Positions 1 through 9,471 of a stretch of DNA of 64,000 nucleotides are shown piece by piece. Position 1 is the stretch's first letter; every line of letters begins with the position of its first letter. The notes below the pieces were generated by a model. The model saw only the letters and a program-made list of their open reading frames with translations, was not told where the DNA came from and searched no databases. The translations under genes and the position numbers were made by a program. Source of the stretch: Hymenopellis radicata (lineage: Eukaryota > Basidiomycota > Agaricomycetes > Agaricales > Physalacriaceae); assembly GCA_015501595.1 (NCBI GenBank), contig JADNRX010000019.1:124001-188000 (forward strand). Reading direction: 5' to 3'.

Positions 1-266
1 TTATAGGTCTTTCGTTTCGACGCCCCACTAAATGTGCGTTAGAAAACATTCGATAGTATGTGTAGCCTGAACTAACCAAGCTTCGAAGTTCGCAGTTGTG
101 ATACCATAATCCAGATCAATGCAGTTTCTCCGTTACGGCGCAGTTTTTAGAATAATGTGGCCCACACTCTAACTGAAGCCTATTAACAAATTCGAATGAC
201 AAGCCTACTCTGATCAAGAAAGAGTTCGCCTCGAGCTCGCAGTCAAAAACCTACAAATGTTCCCTA

Positions 267-1935
267 TCAATAGTCCTCCTCTTCAACCTTACTCTCCATC
301 ACCGTCTTGATCATCTCGCTTCCCAATGTGCCCACTTCCGCGAACCGGCTTTCAAAGAATTGTCGCGTCTCATCAAAACGCTTCCGATAGACTTCGAAAT
401 TCCCAAACTTGACCGCCTGGCTCCAGCCTCGCGCCGCAACTACGAATTCTAGATCATCCGAGCGGTGCCAGGTATCGTAGATCGCAGAGTGTACGGCGGC
501 GGACAAAAGCGAAGATGAAAGGAAGAGATGTTCCGCGACCCCCAGGAACAGTCTAAACAGTGGCGTCGCGGCTAGGGCGAGATGATGGAATGGTTCGATG
601 TTCAAATGCGCCCAACAATCCACCATGGCAAGCAGTGACAGGTGTGAGTTCGGTCGGTACCCGGACCTCGATGGTGAGCCGCCATTTGGAGATGGCACTT
701 GTCCCAGACTAAACCGGTCGAGAATATCCTCTGACAGCAGGATTGGCCGTCTTCTCCTTTGGTCCGACTCCTCGTCTCCGAAAACGATTTTGCGGCCCCA
801 TTCCACACGGTCCCGTAGCTTTCTTCCGCGCACCTCTGCTTCCGTATCCGAATTGCTCGCTGTGCCAGCTTCAATCATCAATTTGAACAGTTCCGTTGCG
901 CTCTTCGCGTATTGATTGATCTGTTCTCTTGCCTGTGGATTGAGAATGGCCAGGCCAGCGTAAACGTGCCACGCGTTACTGTAAATTCGTAACGCGAGAT
1001 TCACTTTGACCGTTTCGATTCCGCCGACGTAAAGGCCTTGCTCCCAAGGATAGGACGCAGCTGACGCCCAAGCCGTACCCATACTAGTCCAGAAGATGAG
1101 CACAACTCCTTTGGAATCGCGTCTTGCTTACCTCAGGAAGGCAGCATGGGTGACAGCCTGAGTATTGGCTGTGACGATGTCGTGGTCTTCGTAGGACAGA
1201 TACACGTAGCGCGATCCGAAGCAACGCAGAACATTTTCCACAAATGTCAGAGCGGAATCAGGTGCCCGATGTTTGATGAGTATCTGAAGTTGAGTTATAA
1301 ATGAGTCAGGACGCGTTCTATTATGACTCATACCAATGGCTGGCCGATTGGATTGACGCTAGGACCATGGAGCGAGTGGCACGACACTATGGACGCGTCT
1401 GGTGGCAGATATTTCTCAAATGCGGCTTTTTCTGGAGCCTTGACAGATGTTTGACCAGCAACGATAGCGTTTAATTTCGTAGCTGTAGACATGATGAGAG
1501 AGCACATCAGAGACATGCAAAGGACGTACACGGCCCATACTCTGCAACCACGCGGTCGATGAATTCTGCTTCGACAGAGTAGATTATGAAGTCAGACGAG
1601 CGCGCAACGGCGTGTCCATCCGGAAACACGATGACTCCAGGAACATCTACAGTCATTCTGGTAAATGAAAGTCGCGTGTAGTGACTCGCAGCAGCCCGCA
1701 CCATTGAATCTGGCCTTGAGCTCCTCGTATTTCGACGCCTGATCACAGACGTGGATTCTGTACAAGAATCAGCCAGGGTCCCGATTGACAGCAGAGAGTG
1801 AACATACTTCTTCCAGCCTGCCTGGGACAGGAGCTTGGCATACATGGAGCCCATTAGGCCCATTCCAATCAGTCCTATAGTAGGCTGTTGATCCAGAGGA
1901 TCGTTGGGACTGACATTCGGAGAGGTGTAGATCAT
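267..1935 (-). CDS. TYR1: Prephenate dehydrogenase (NADP+), tyrosine biosynthesis
   Basis: It oxidatively decarboxylates prephenate to 4-hydroxyphenylpyruvate in the cytosolic tyrosine branch of the shikimate pathway. Exon 1 holds the N-terminal Rossmann dinucleotide loop GLIGMGLMGSMYAKLL. Exon 2 carries IHVCDQASKYEELKARFN, exon 3 SSDFIIYSVEAEFIDRVV ending EYGP, exon 4 TKLNAIVAGQTSVKAPE and SCHSLHGPSVNPIGQPL, and exon 5 HRAPDSALTFVENVL with IVTANTQAVTHAAFLS. The last exon is the long helical part from MGTAWASAASYPWEQG to the TGA at 267. GT-AG introns with donors such as gtatgt and gtacgt join these blocks in frame with no stop, so the gene looks intact. The start at 1935 sits a normal distance before the GxGxxG loop. 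The upstream gene fragment at 2310 is divergent. TYR1 is recognised from family motifs; the splice sites are my reading. Confidence 0.9.
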
Positions 1936-2309
1936 CTTGATGGAGAAAAGCAGAGCACGGATCTAATAAATTTTGATCTCGAATGAACGGTGGCTGTGTA
2001 CATTTTTCACTCCGACCTCTATTCAGCTCTTTGTTCTTACCACGACAACGACATGCAGTCTGATAGCGAAACGTCGGACGACGGCGAGGATCTTGCCATG
2101 CAAAGAGAATCCGACCTGGCAAACCTCTTCATACATGTAGCTGAGGAGACCAGTGGGAGCCATATGGTTGGCATTAGCCCTGTTGAACTCTTGACGAGTT
2201 CCTCCCTAGGAACGATGATACGTCGCAGCAATACAGAAACCACAGGCCCATAGACGACCGAGAGTCCGCACAATCTCCGGCGGCTTAACTTACATAGCTG
2301 TTTTACCAA

Positions 2310-2814
2310 ATGGACCAGTGGCTTAAGCGCTTAATTACCACGACGACTTTCACCACAGTTCCCTCAGGAAACGAAACTGCTTGCGCGAGTGGGCTGAGCA
2401 CCAGCGGGTCGTGGAATTCGCCATTCCGGGGTTGAAGGAGCTCCTTCGCGAATTAGCGCGCGTGTTCATCGTCCGTTATGATTACACGCCACCTCGCGAG
2501 ATGGACAAGGAGATGTACTAATGCTCGACATGCCCAACGCGGCGAAGTTCATTCATGTCTTGCCGCACGGAAAGTACCTTCACGGGAAGGAGCGCATGGG
2601 GAGTCACACCTGGCTCTACGACACTTTACGAGCTCATGCCAAAGACATTCCACTCCCGATACAACCAGCAAACCCTTCATCGCCGAGCGACGTCGTATAT
2701 GATTACCGCCACAACGACTGTTATTCTCGCGAGGAGTTGATGGAACCAAAGGAGGAAAGACACTTCTCTATGCGAGTCATTGACATCGAGAGCGGCGAAC
2801 AACGATGGGCGTAA
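2310..2814 (+). pseudogene. Decayed hypothetical protein gene, several frame changes
   Basis: One continuous protein-like signal is spread over three reading frames. It starts at an ATG at 2310 with MDQWLKRL and TTFTTVPSGNE, moves to a frame reading LREWAEHQRVVEFAIPGL and RVFIVRYDYTPPREMDKE up to a TAA, then moves again to MLDMPNAAKFIHVLPHGK, SHTWLYDTLRAHAKD and FSMRVIDIESGEQRWA before a stop at 2814. No GT-AG intron repairs the second shift at about 2517-2521. I do not recognise the family. It ends 35 bp before the convergent stop of the MFS transporter. It could also be a real gene with unusual splicing, but frameshift decay is the simpler reading. Confidence 0.4.
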
Positions 2815-2848
2815 GGAATTAAAGCGCTCCGATTCTTTCTCTCCAATC

Positions 2849-4766
2849 TCAATCCATCCTCCTTGGAATATTGGGTACAATAGTCCATAACCCCAGCATA
2901 GACACGAGCATACCCACCACCCTGTAAAAACGTGTTGGCACTACAGCCTACGAAACAGAATACCACACTCACATAGGTTGTAGAGTCGCGATTCCCGCTT
3001 TGTTGGCCACAGCACCCGTGATGAAAGGAAGTATTGCACTCCCAGCTTGACCAAGACCGGCAATCCAACCTACACAGCCTCCAAGCAGCCAACGAGGCAG
3101 AACGCGTCCCGCGTACGACATGACAATCGGATACATGGGTCCAAGGACGAAACCAACGAATGAGACGGCTACGGCGTCGCCGATGAGGGAGGGTACTAGC
3201 CATACGACAAGCTCGAGGCTAAATGAAGGGGTCAAAAGTAACAGACTGGGCGTTTGAAATGCACTGACCTGATAGCAATAGCTGTATAAAGGTACATGGC
3301 CACTCGATCTCCCAGCTGGGGCACGTTAGTAAGTACACCAGCTTGAACGATTGTATTGACCTTCTGGTTCGCCCAAGTCAAAGCCAAGCGGCCAACCATC
3401 ATACCTGTTGGTACAACAGTTTCAGTCCAGTCAACGGCACACCAGTAAACGTACCGCCAAAGAATCCAGATGATATGTATCCAGACGATGGTCCTCCATC
3501 ACGGACTTTCTGAATGAAAGTGACGATCCATCCTGACAACAATATTCTTGAGCCGACATACCAACCTTTCGATAGCCAGAACGACTGACCACCAATGGTC
3601 ACCTCGGTTCCAACGTAGACCAACGTGAATATCGCCAACAGATGTGCGGTCTTCAAGCGAAGGATCTGCTGGAACTTTCCCCGAGCATTAGTATCATGAT
3701 CACCGGGAGGATTCCCGATTCGCGTAAGACATGCTAAGTGAACATCATAAACAGTCAGGGAAGAAAGTAAGTGTAAGTGTACTCACTGTCAAGGTCTTTG
3801 AGATTGAAAGCAAATCCAACGAGCGCTGTATTGATGACCGAAAGCCCCAGCGAGACGAGATAGTGGAAGGACCAATGCCTCATGGTTGCAAATTGAGTTG
3901 CGACTAGAGGTGCGGTAAATGCACCCGCGCCTAATAGATGTGAGGAATTCCGAGTCGCACAAAGGAAGACCGGCAACAACCATAGGATGCCATCATGAGC
4001 ATCATCTTCCATTCCGAGTTCTCCTTGAGGCTAGCAACATACGTAACAGACTGCGCGTCCTTCACGATAGTGATAGAATGTGTTAACGCGGTAATGAAAA
4101 GTCAAAGAACAATACAAACCTGAAGAGACAGCCCAATGCCGTTTGGAATGAATAGCGCCACATACGCAGGGAAAGGTAGTCCGATGGCCTGCAGGGAAAA
4201 GACCAGGACTTGACAAAGCGTAGCTGAACAATCACCGTCACATCTTCGAGTCGTTGTCCTAAGCAGACAGCTTACAGAAGAAAGCGACTTTTCCGAAGCC
4301 AAATCTGTCGGTTAACGGCACATTCAAGAACGCCCCGGTCAGGAAACCCTGTGGAAGACATCGATATGCCATTCAGGAAGGTCTGATGGGACCTTACAAT
4401 GCATGCCGTGATGAATATCAAGGAGACAACTGTGAAGTTGACCTTGTTGATGTGTGAGCGTGAGTACCACGGGAGTGAAGATGACAGACAACATACGCCA
4501 TAGACCTCCTGCAATCGAGGAATTAAAGGACCAGAACTACCGTCGCTCCACCCGCTAAGCATCTTCATCCAACAGCATGCAACAAACTGAACCGTCGCAC
4601 GACGGCTGTGATTGGATGCAGAGGGGGTATCACCAGGGGTGTTAACCGACTCAACGGTTTGAAGCTGCACGGCACACTGAGCGACCTTCCCATTGCGAGA
4701 AAGCGTGTCGAGCTCGATTCCTTCGGCACCAGAAGTGCGATCAGAGCACTCTATGTCGTTACCCAT
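2849..4766 (-). CDS. Major facilitator superfamily transporter (BSC6/FucP-like fungal type)
   Basis: A polytopic membrane transporter split by many short introns. A hydrophilic N-terminus (MGNDIECSDRTSGAEGIELD onward) is followed by LSGWSDGSSGPLIPRLQEVY, the first-helix segment typical of this fungal MFS group. Further exons read GLSLQAIGLPFPAYVALFIP, then GAGAFTAPLVATQFA, then LVYVGTEVTIGGQSFWLSKG, then GPMYPIVMSYAGRVLPRWLL and FITGAVANKAGIATLQP. The final exon is reached by a GT-AG intron after LQP and reads MVVGMLVSMLGLWTIVPN to a TGA at 2849. The substrate cannot be told from sequence. The gene appears intact and is transcribed toward the decayed gene at 2310. Confidence 0.8.
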
Positions 4767-4901
4767 AGTGAGTGTGTCAGTTCAAGGGGATTAATAAGCT
4801 AGTCCACCATGGTGAGAAGTAAACCCCGTCGAACTGGAATTCGGACTTGTGTCGGTAATTAGCAAGTACCTGCCAGCACGTGTTTTCGGGCGCCACGGAT
4901 A

Positions 4902-5147
4902 CTGTATACGTGTTACAACCCCATGTTCATGGGGCGTTACGCGTTATGATCGTGAACTAACAAACTGTTAGTTCATTCAGGGTTCAATTGCCATAAAAGG
5001 AGTGGCGGCATCAGCCGCCGAGCGGAAATTCCCTTTTTGGGCCTCCCGACGCCCAAATTTTGGAGTGTTACACGTTATGGGGTACAATTTAGTTCAGTTC
5101 ACGACCCCGTGTTACACGTTATGTGAACATGGGGTCGTAACCTACAG
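4902..5147. mobile_element. MITE with TA target duplication and CTGTA ends (copy 1)
   Basis: A 246-bp non-coding element with imperfect terminal inverted repeats. The left end reads CTGTATACGTGTTACAACCCC and the right end, reverse-complemented, reads CTGTAGGTTACGACCCC. Both are flanked by TA (4900-4901 and 5148-5149), as for Tc1/mariner-type insertion. The centre holds a GC-rich hairpin (GGCGG catca GCCGCC) between A-rich and T-rich arms. It lies in the gap upstream of the MFS transporter. No ORF is supported inside it. Confidence 0.65.
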
Positions 5148-5247
5148 TACCAATCACCATGAGCGTGTACCATTAGCAGAGCACCATGGCCCTCTGAGGT
5201 GATGATTTCCGGACGAGAGTGGCTTCTTCTACGAAAATGCATGAGAT

Positions 5248-5518
5248 TGTTGGAAAACACGCGACGCGGGTGTCGATGCGCGCGCTAGTCAGACGGAACG
5301 GGCACGCTTGCTGAGCACACAGTACATTGGCTCTAAAGCAAACGAGTAACGAATACATCCTCAAGTACCTACTTAAATACGAGAACATGTACCTAAGAAT
5401 AGCCTATGAGATGAGTAAGCCAAGGAGGTGGCGCGTAGATCCTATGGAGAAGACACGTCGCGACCATATGGACGTGTGAGCATGCTCGAGCACACGAGCA
5501 CTTCAATATATTCCAACA
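5248..5518. repeat. Left LTR of the TRIM-like element
   Basis: 271 bp, TG...CA bounded, reading the same as the copy at 6096-6366. Confidence 0.85.
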
Positions 5519-6095
5519 CACCCCTGGAAGTGCGAGAGTGTTCATGACGGAAATAAACACCCCTGGAAGCAGGAAACGGCGGGCAGCGACGGCGAGAAGG
5601 ATGATGGCGGGAATGAGGGATGACAACATGTCAACGACGGGAAGCAGACTTCAGCCTCTGCAGGCAAATCCAACAGCAGCAGCAACAGCGTAGGAATACG
5701 GCCCCTACAGGCCACGACGAACGACAAACAAAACAGCGGCGCATCGTGAACACCACACGGCAACGACAAATCAGCAACGGCTTCGGGATCGGCAATGGCA
5801 ATCAACGGCAGAACGGCACGTCAACAGCGGGAATCGACAGCGGTGCAGCGGGAATGCGCGCAAAACAGCGATGACGACGGGGAACGTGCTCAACGAGGAA
5901 CGGCGGAGCGACAATGGAGGAACGCGGATCAACGAGATCGACGCGAAGGATGGACACGGATCGTCTCGGACACACGGGAAGAGTGCGCGATGACAAGAAT
6001 GGCAACGACAGCATACGCAGAGGACTAGCGCAGCAACATCGACAGCGACGGCCTATTTGATACTACCCGGCCACGATCAGGGTAGGACTCGTTTG

Positions 6096-6366
6096 TGTTG
6101 GAAAACACGCGACGCGGGTGTCGATGCGCGCGCTAGTCAGACGGAACGGGCACGCTTGCTGAGCACACAGTACATTGGCTCTAAAGCAAACGAGTAACGA
6201 ATACATCCTCAAGTACCTACTTAAATACGAGAACATGTACCTAAGAATAGCCTATGAGATGAGTAAGCCAAGGAGGTGGCGCGTAGATCCTATGGAGAAG
6301 ACACGTCGCGACCATATGGACGTGTGAGCATGCTCGAGCACACGAGCACTTCAATATATTCCAACA
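6096..6366. repeat. Right LTR of the TRIM-like element
   Basis: 271 bp, TG...CA bounded, reading the same as the copy at 5248-5518 and followed directly by the target duplication GAGAT. Confidence 0.85.
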
Positions 6367-6863
6367 GAGATTCACCATCGCGCACAAATCGACGAAGAAT
6401 TCTTCTAGCCCGTGGGTACTAGCCGTGGGTTTGATGAGCCCGCGCCGTTTGGTAAGAGAAAGCGCCGGAAACTGGATTCAGATCTTCTTTCGATGAACTG
6501 GAACTCACGTTTATCATTTGCAGTTTAATAGAGGGGTGCTTGAGGGGAACTTGCCAGCACAACTCCCAGAGCTAGAACAATAGGGTGGTGAAGTAAACCC
6601 TTGGTTTTGATACACCTCGGGTTTACTGCGGTTAGTAACAGTATCAATACGGTATCGAAACCGTCGGGGGTCGGGAGGTAGGTTTCAATACCGGCACGTG
6701 ACTATTTCACGTGACTTTGGCGGGGCGGGTCTCCAGACACATATCCGCAGCCCACCAAGCTCACACCATGGCCCCAGTCAGACCTGACCTCAAAACAAAA
6801 CAGGCATGCCGCATTAACAAAGCTGTGTCCAATTCCTGATGACTTCTACCAGTCTCTACAGTA

Positions 6864-7117
6864 CTGTACCGTTTCGACCGGGTGTTCGGCTAACGCGTAA
6901 CGCACCCGGTCGAACCGAACAAAAACATAAGTGATAACACGTCACGCACCATTTTTCAAGCTACACAAGGCCTAAAAAGGCAATTTTTTCGTCCCGCCTA
7001 CGGCGGGACTGTCCAAATATAGTAATTCCGCCCCGGGTGCCTGAAAACGAACAGTTATGCTGAGAGTTCGTTGCATAACGCGTCACACGGGGCGAACACC
7101 CGGTCGAAACGGTACAG
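6864..7117. mobile_element. MITE with TA target duplication and CTGTA ends (copy 2, nested)
   Basis: A 254-bp element with a perfect 25-bp terminal inverted repeat that begins CTGTACCGTTTCGACCGGG, flanked by TA on both sides (6862-6863, 7118-7119). The centre contains the hairpin CCGCC tac GGCGG between poly-A/T-rich arms. It sits inside the 1.6-kb hAT element and so inserted after it. No ORF. Confidence 0.8.
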
Positions 7118-7252
7118 TATTCCTCCATAACACAGTGAGGCAGATGAAAATGACATAGACTACAGTATAGATTTTGATTAATTTCATTACAGACCTCAAT
7201 TTAATAGCCGGTACCTCGAGCTGAACCATAGAAAATCTGAGCAGAGCTGATA

Positions 7253-7474
7253 CTGTACACTTTAATTCAATTCGTCGGTCACGGGTCACGGACGACCCGA
7301 AATCGACGAAAAGTCACAGCCGTCACAGCGAAAATCACAAAAAAGTCTCCGGCGGGGCCTCCGCCAGCCTCCCGCCGCGGCGGCAATTACTATATATGGT
7401 AATACATCGAAACCATAATTTCGTCGGAGCGGTCACAGGTCACATGGGCCGACGAATTGAATGAAAGTCTACAG
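7253..7474. mobile_element. MITE with TA target duplication and CTGTA ends (copy 3, nested)
   Basis: A 222-bp element. The left end reads CTGTACACTTTAATTCAATT and the right end, reverse-complemented, reads CTGTAGACTTTCATTCAATT; both continue into CGTCGG. TA flanks both sides (7251-7252, 7475-7476). The centre holds a GC-rich hairpin (GGCGG ggcct CCGCC). It is nested in the hAT element. Only the CTGTA tips and the overall design match the other two copies. Confidence 0.75.
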
Positions 7475-7563
7475 TAGGAGCCTTCGCAGAAATTGCGCCA
7501 CCCGAGTCACGTGCAATGATCACGTGCCGGTATCGATACCGTTACTAACGGTATCGAAAGTTC

Positions 7564-8120
7564 TAGGGCTTAGTTTATATTAATTTTGGGGTATAATAAA
7601 CGGTTTAATAAAAAATTTCTCCTGAGGCATGTTTATAAACCGGTTTATAAACTCGGCCGAGATGACCGAGTAGGTCACGTGAGCCTAAATTCCAAGTCCC
7701 GTATGAGCTCAAAGGGCTTTCGCGCGCCACCTGTGGTTGAATGCGAAGTCAATCAAGAAGTCAATCCTGGAGCTCCGGCTCCTTCCATGGTGATGGGTGA
7801 GTAGTTGAGCAAGTCCCAGAAGAATGGAAGGGTTGAATCTGTCACAGCGCCGCAGCGCGGGTCCGAATCCTCTTGGTTCAGCACATGATCAGTAAGGTGG
7901 TACTACTATGTGTTGTTGACAGGCTTTCAGACAGTGGTTAAGGTACTTGAGCTAGGAGGCGGACATGGAGAGAAGGATTTTTAATCACATCTCGACAGTA
8001 TGCACAGCCACCTTTATAAACATTAAAAACTGGGGGTTTCGCGACCTACCCTGTTTATACTGTTTATAAACACCTGTTTATAAACGTGTTTACAAACATT
8101 GCTATATAAACTAAGCCCTA
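7564..8120. repeat. Inner inverted-repeat element within the hAT copy
   Basis: Inverted repeats TAGGGCTTAGTTTATAT (left) and ATATAAACTAAGCCCTA (right) enclose 557 bp rich in TTTATAAAC. The TAGGG tip resembles hAT ends. The flanks contain atcgaaag and atcgaaac, but not in the exact position of a clean 8-bp duplication, so a separate hAT insertion is likely but not proven. Confidence 0.5.
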
Positions 8121-8239
8121 ATCGAAACTAGGACCTCCCGGGGGGGTCGGTATCAATACCGTTACTAACACCCCCCGGAGGTTTACTGCGCCACCCTATA
8201 GAACAATGGGTATTAACACTAGATATTGTTAAAATGAAC

Positions 8240-8244
8240 AAAAA
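8240..8244 (-). terminator. RNA polymerase III terminator
   Basis: A run of five T on the minus strand, 19 nt beyond the mature 3' end of the tRNA-Arg gene. Confidence 0.6.
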
Positions 8245-8263
8245 GCATTCCTATAAACCACCA

Positions 8264-8348
8264 TGACCACCGCAGGTCTCGAACCTGCAATCTCCTGATC
8301 CTGATTTTGTAATCGTAGTCAGACGCGATGCCATTTCGCCAGGCGGCC
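8264..8348 (-). tRNA. tRNA-Arg (anticodon ACG) with a short intron
   Basis: The minus strand folds as a cloverleaf. The acceptor stem is GGCCGCC/GGTGGTC with discriminator A, the D stem GCG/CGC, the anticodon stem TCTGA/TCAGG and the T stem GCAGG/CCTGC with loop TTCGAGA. The variable loop is AGATT. The anticodon loop starts CT-ACG-A and is followed by a 13-nt insert in the canonical intron position after base 37. ACG is read as inosine-CG for Arg. The CTACGA anticodon context and the AGATT variable loop fit fungal tRNA-Arg(ACG). Total length is 85 nt including the intron. Confidence 0.85.
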
Positions 8349-8978
8349 ATGTATGGTGGAGAAGTGTGGCGTGTAAATAGGGAAGGCAATGATCGGGACT
8401 TCGATCATGACGAAAATGATTGACCGGTCCTCTTCCTTCTTGTTGGACGACAATGTCGCCCGCCGCTCTCGCGCCTGCTCAGGCAGACAGAAATGCTCTA
8501 GGTCCCGAACAGGAGGAGCATGGTGGAATTCGTCGGTTTATGGGAATTGCTCAGGTGTGTACACGCATCCATTGCGATAATGAACTTGCTTTGTGAGCAG
8601 ATATTCATGTTCTGGGCCATCTCAGTTGTATATCGGCGTACCAGTGACATAGTCAACCTAACAGTGTCACACTAGCGGATTCACCTACCTTTCTTTTCTG
8701 CTACTGCCTCGACATTGAAATGGTTGCTCTCAAAATATGTTACGGTGTTCAACAACGTCTCGCGTCTGTTGTAGACTCTCGCTAGTCAGGAATCACCGGA
8801 CATTGTATCCCAACTCATCCTCGCCTCGTCATCGCACATTTTGCAATGCTCTTGGTGGTGACATCACTCAGCAGAATTATAAGTTGCGCGTCTCCACACC
8901 ATCTGTTCGCGTTCTGATCATAACCTCGTCAACACTCCTCTCTGACGTTTCATGACGTGACGTCCTCCACTGGCTGCC
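8349..8978. other. Intergenic DNA between the tRNA and the small basic-protein gene
   Basis: About 630 bp with no supported gene. Short open stretches have no family signal. The 3' part is the presumed promoter region of the gene at 9011. Confidence 0.4.
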
Positions 8979-8986
8979 TTTATAAG
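8979..8986 (+). promoter_or_regulatory. Candidate TATA box
   Basis: TTTATAAG about 30 bp upstream of the region where the small basic-protein transcript would start. Confidence 0.35.
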
Positions 8987-9010
8987 GCGCGCACCGCTGA
9001 AGGTCGCAGT

Positions 9011-9471
9011 TTATCGCTGTTCAAGACCCAAAACACCTCCAACCAGAACTCAAGCAACTCTAACACACTGTTCGGAAACACCGGTACCACTCGGCGCTCC
9101 CACCACGCTACGCACCACACCGCCCACAATTCTACTGCCCCTCGTACCCATCGCCGCCACTTCTGGCAACGCAAAGATCGCGATCGCGTCGCAGGAGGAT
9201 ACAGTAAGTTTTCACTCCATGTTTCTCAGTGAATGTCAGCCTAGTAATGCTTTCAGAGGCTGCTTTGTCCAACCCCCACACAACACAGGTAGAAAGCACG
9301 CCAAACATGAGCTGCACAAGATGGTAAGACGATTTGAGTTCTGACATTGAATCGTCAATTGATTATCGTTGTGTAGGGCCGCAGTAGCCATGTTCCCTTC
9401 ATGACGAAGGTCAAGCGTACACTAGGTATTCGTAGCACTCCTCAGCGTGAGCGCCGAGTTCACTACTGAAT
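9011..9471 (+). CDS. Small basic hypothetical protein, start codon not found
   Basis: Three exons join in frame. 9011-9203 begins SLFKTQNTSNQNSSNSNT and is rich in Asn, Ser, Thr and His, then RRHFWQRKDRDRVAGGY. 9289-9323 reads RKHAKHELHKM. 9377-9471 reads GRSSHVPFMTKVKRTLGI and ends RERRVHY. The product would be about 107 residues, strongly basic. I do not recognise a named family. No in-frame ATG lies upstream before a stop; the codon before SLFK is TTA. Either an upstream exon supplies the start or the start has been lost. Between exons 1 and 2, a stretch reading AALSNPHTTQ after a possible acceptor suggests an alternative exon one base out of frame with the next. Confidence 0.45.

Larger units (their letters stand above)
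5248..6366. mobile_element. TRIM-like LTR retrotransposon in miniature, complete
   Basis: Two direct repeats of 271 bp, reading identically base for base, bound a 577-bp interior. Each repeat begins TGTTGGAAAACAC and ends TATTCCAACA (TG...CA with inverted TGTTGG/CCAACA tips). The whole is flanked by the 5-bp direct repeat GAGAT (5243-5247 and 6367-6371), the signature of integrase-mediated insertion. The interior is purine-rich low-complexity DNA with CAA/CAG/CGA runs and no recognisable gag, protease, reverse transcriptase or integrase. It must therefore move in trans, as TRIMs do. Identical LTRs suggest recent insertion. Strand is unassigned because neither primer-binding site nor polypurine tract is clear. 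Confidence 0.85.
6581..8198. mobile_element. Non-autonomous hAT-type DNA transposon, 1,618 bp
   Basis: The ends are inverted repeats: left TAGGGTGGTGAAGTAAACC and right, reverse-complemented, TAGGGTGGCGCAGTAAACC. They are flanked by a perfect 8-bp target duplication TAGAACAA (6573-6580 and 8199-8206), the length made by hAT transposases. Subterminal GGTATCGATACCG-like and GTTACTAAC motifs recur near both ends, and TTTATAAAC is repeated many times inside, as expected of transposase-binding arrays. No transposase ORF is present. Two TA-flanked MITEs and a further inverted-repeat element are nested within it. It inserted 58 bp from the tRNA-Arg gene. Confidence 0.8.
5166..8266 (+). pseudogene. 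Possible gene remnant split by an LTR element and a hAT element
   Basis: Mentally removing the LTR element (5248-6366, plus one GAGAT) and the hAT element (6581-8198, plus one 8-bp duplication) leaves one open frame from just after a TGA at about 5160 to a TGA at 8264-8266. The frame needs a normal 72-nt GT-AG intron at 6452-6523 (donor gtaaga, acceptor tttgcag). Short segments read VMISGREWLLLRKCMRFT and FNRGVLEGNLPAQLPELEQW. No family is recognised. The terminal stop overlaps the 3' end of the tRNA on the other strand, which argues against a long-conserved gene. Treat it as a hint only. Confidence 0.25.

Noticed and set aside
598..915. Plus-strand open frame of 105 codons
   Set aside because: Shadow of the final TYR1 exon on the other strand.
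2815..2880. In-frame continuation (ALRFFLSNLNPSSLEYW) past the stop at 2814
   Set aside because: It is the antisense of the last MFS exon, which has its own clear coding reading ending at 2849.
5542..6028. Open frames inside the TRIM-like element
   Set aside because: Low-complexity translations of CAA/CGA-rich DNA with no gag or pol motif.
7586..7804. 72-codon frame inside the hAT element
   Set aside because: No transposase motif, and part of it translates the TTTATAAAC repeats.
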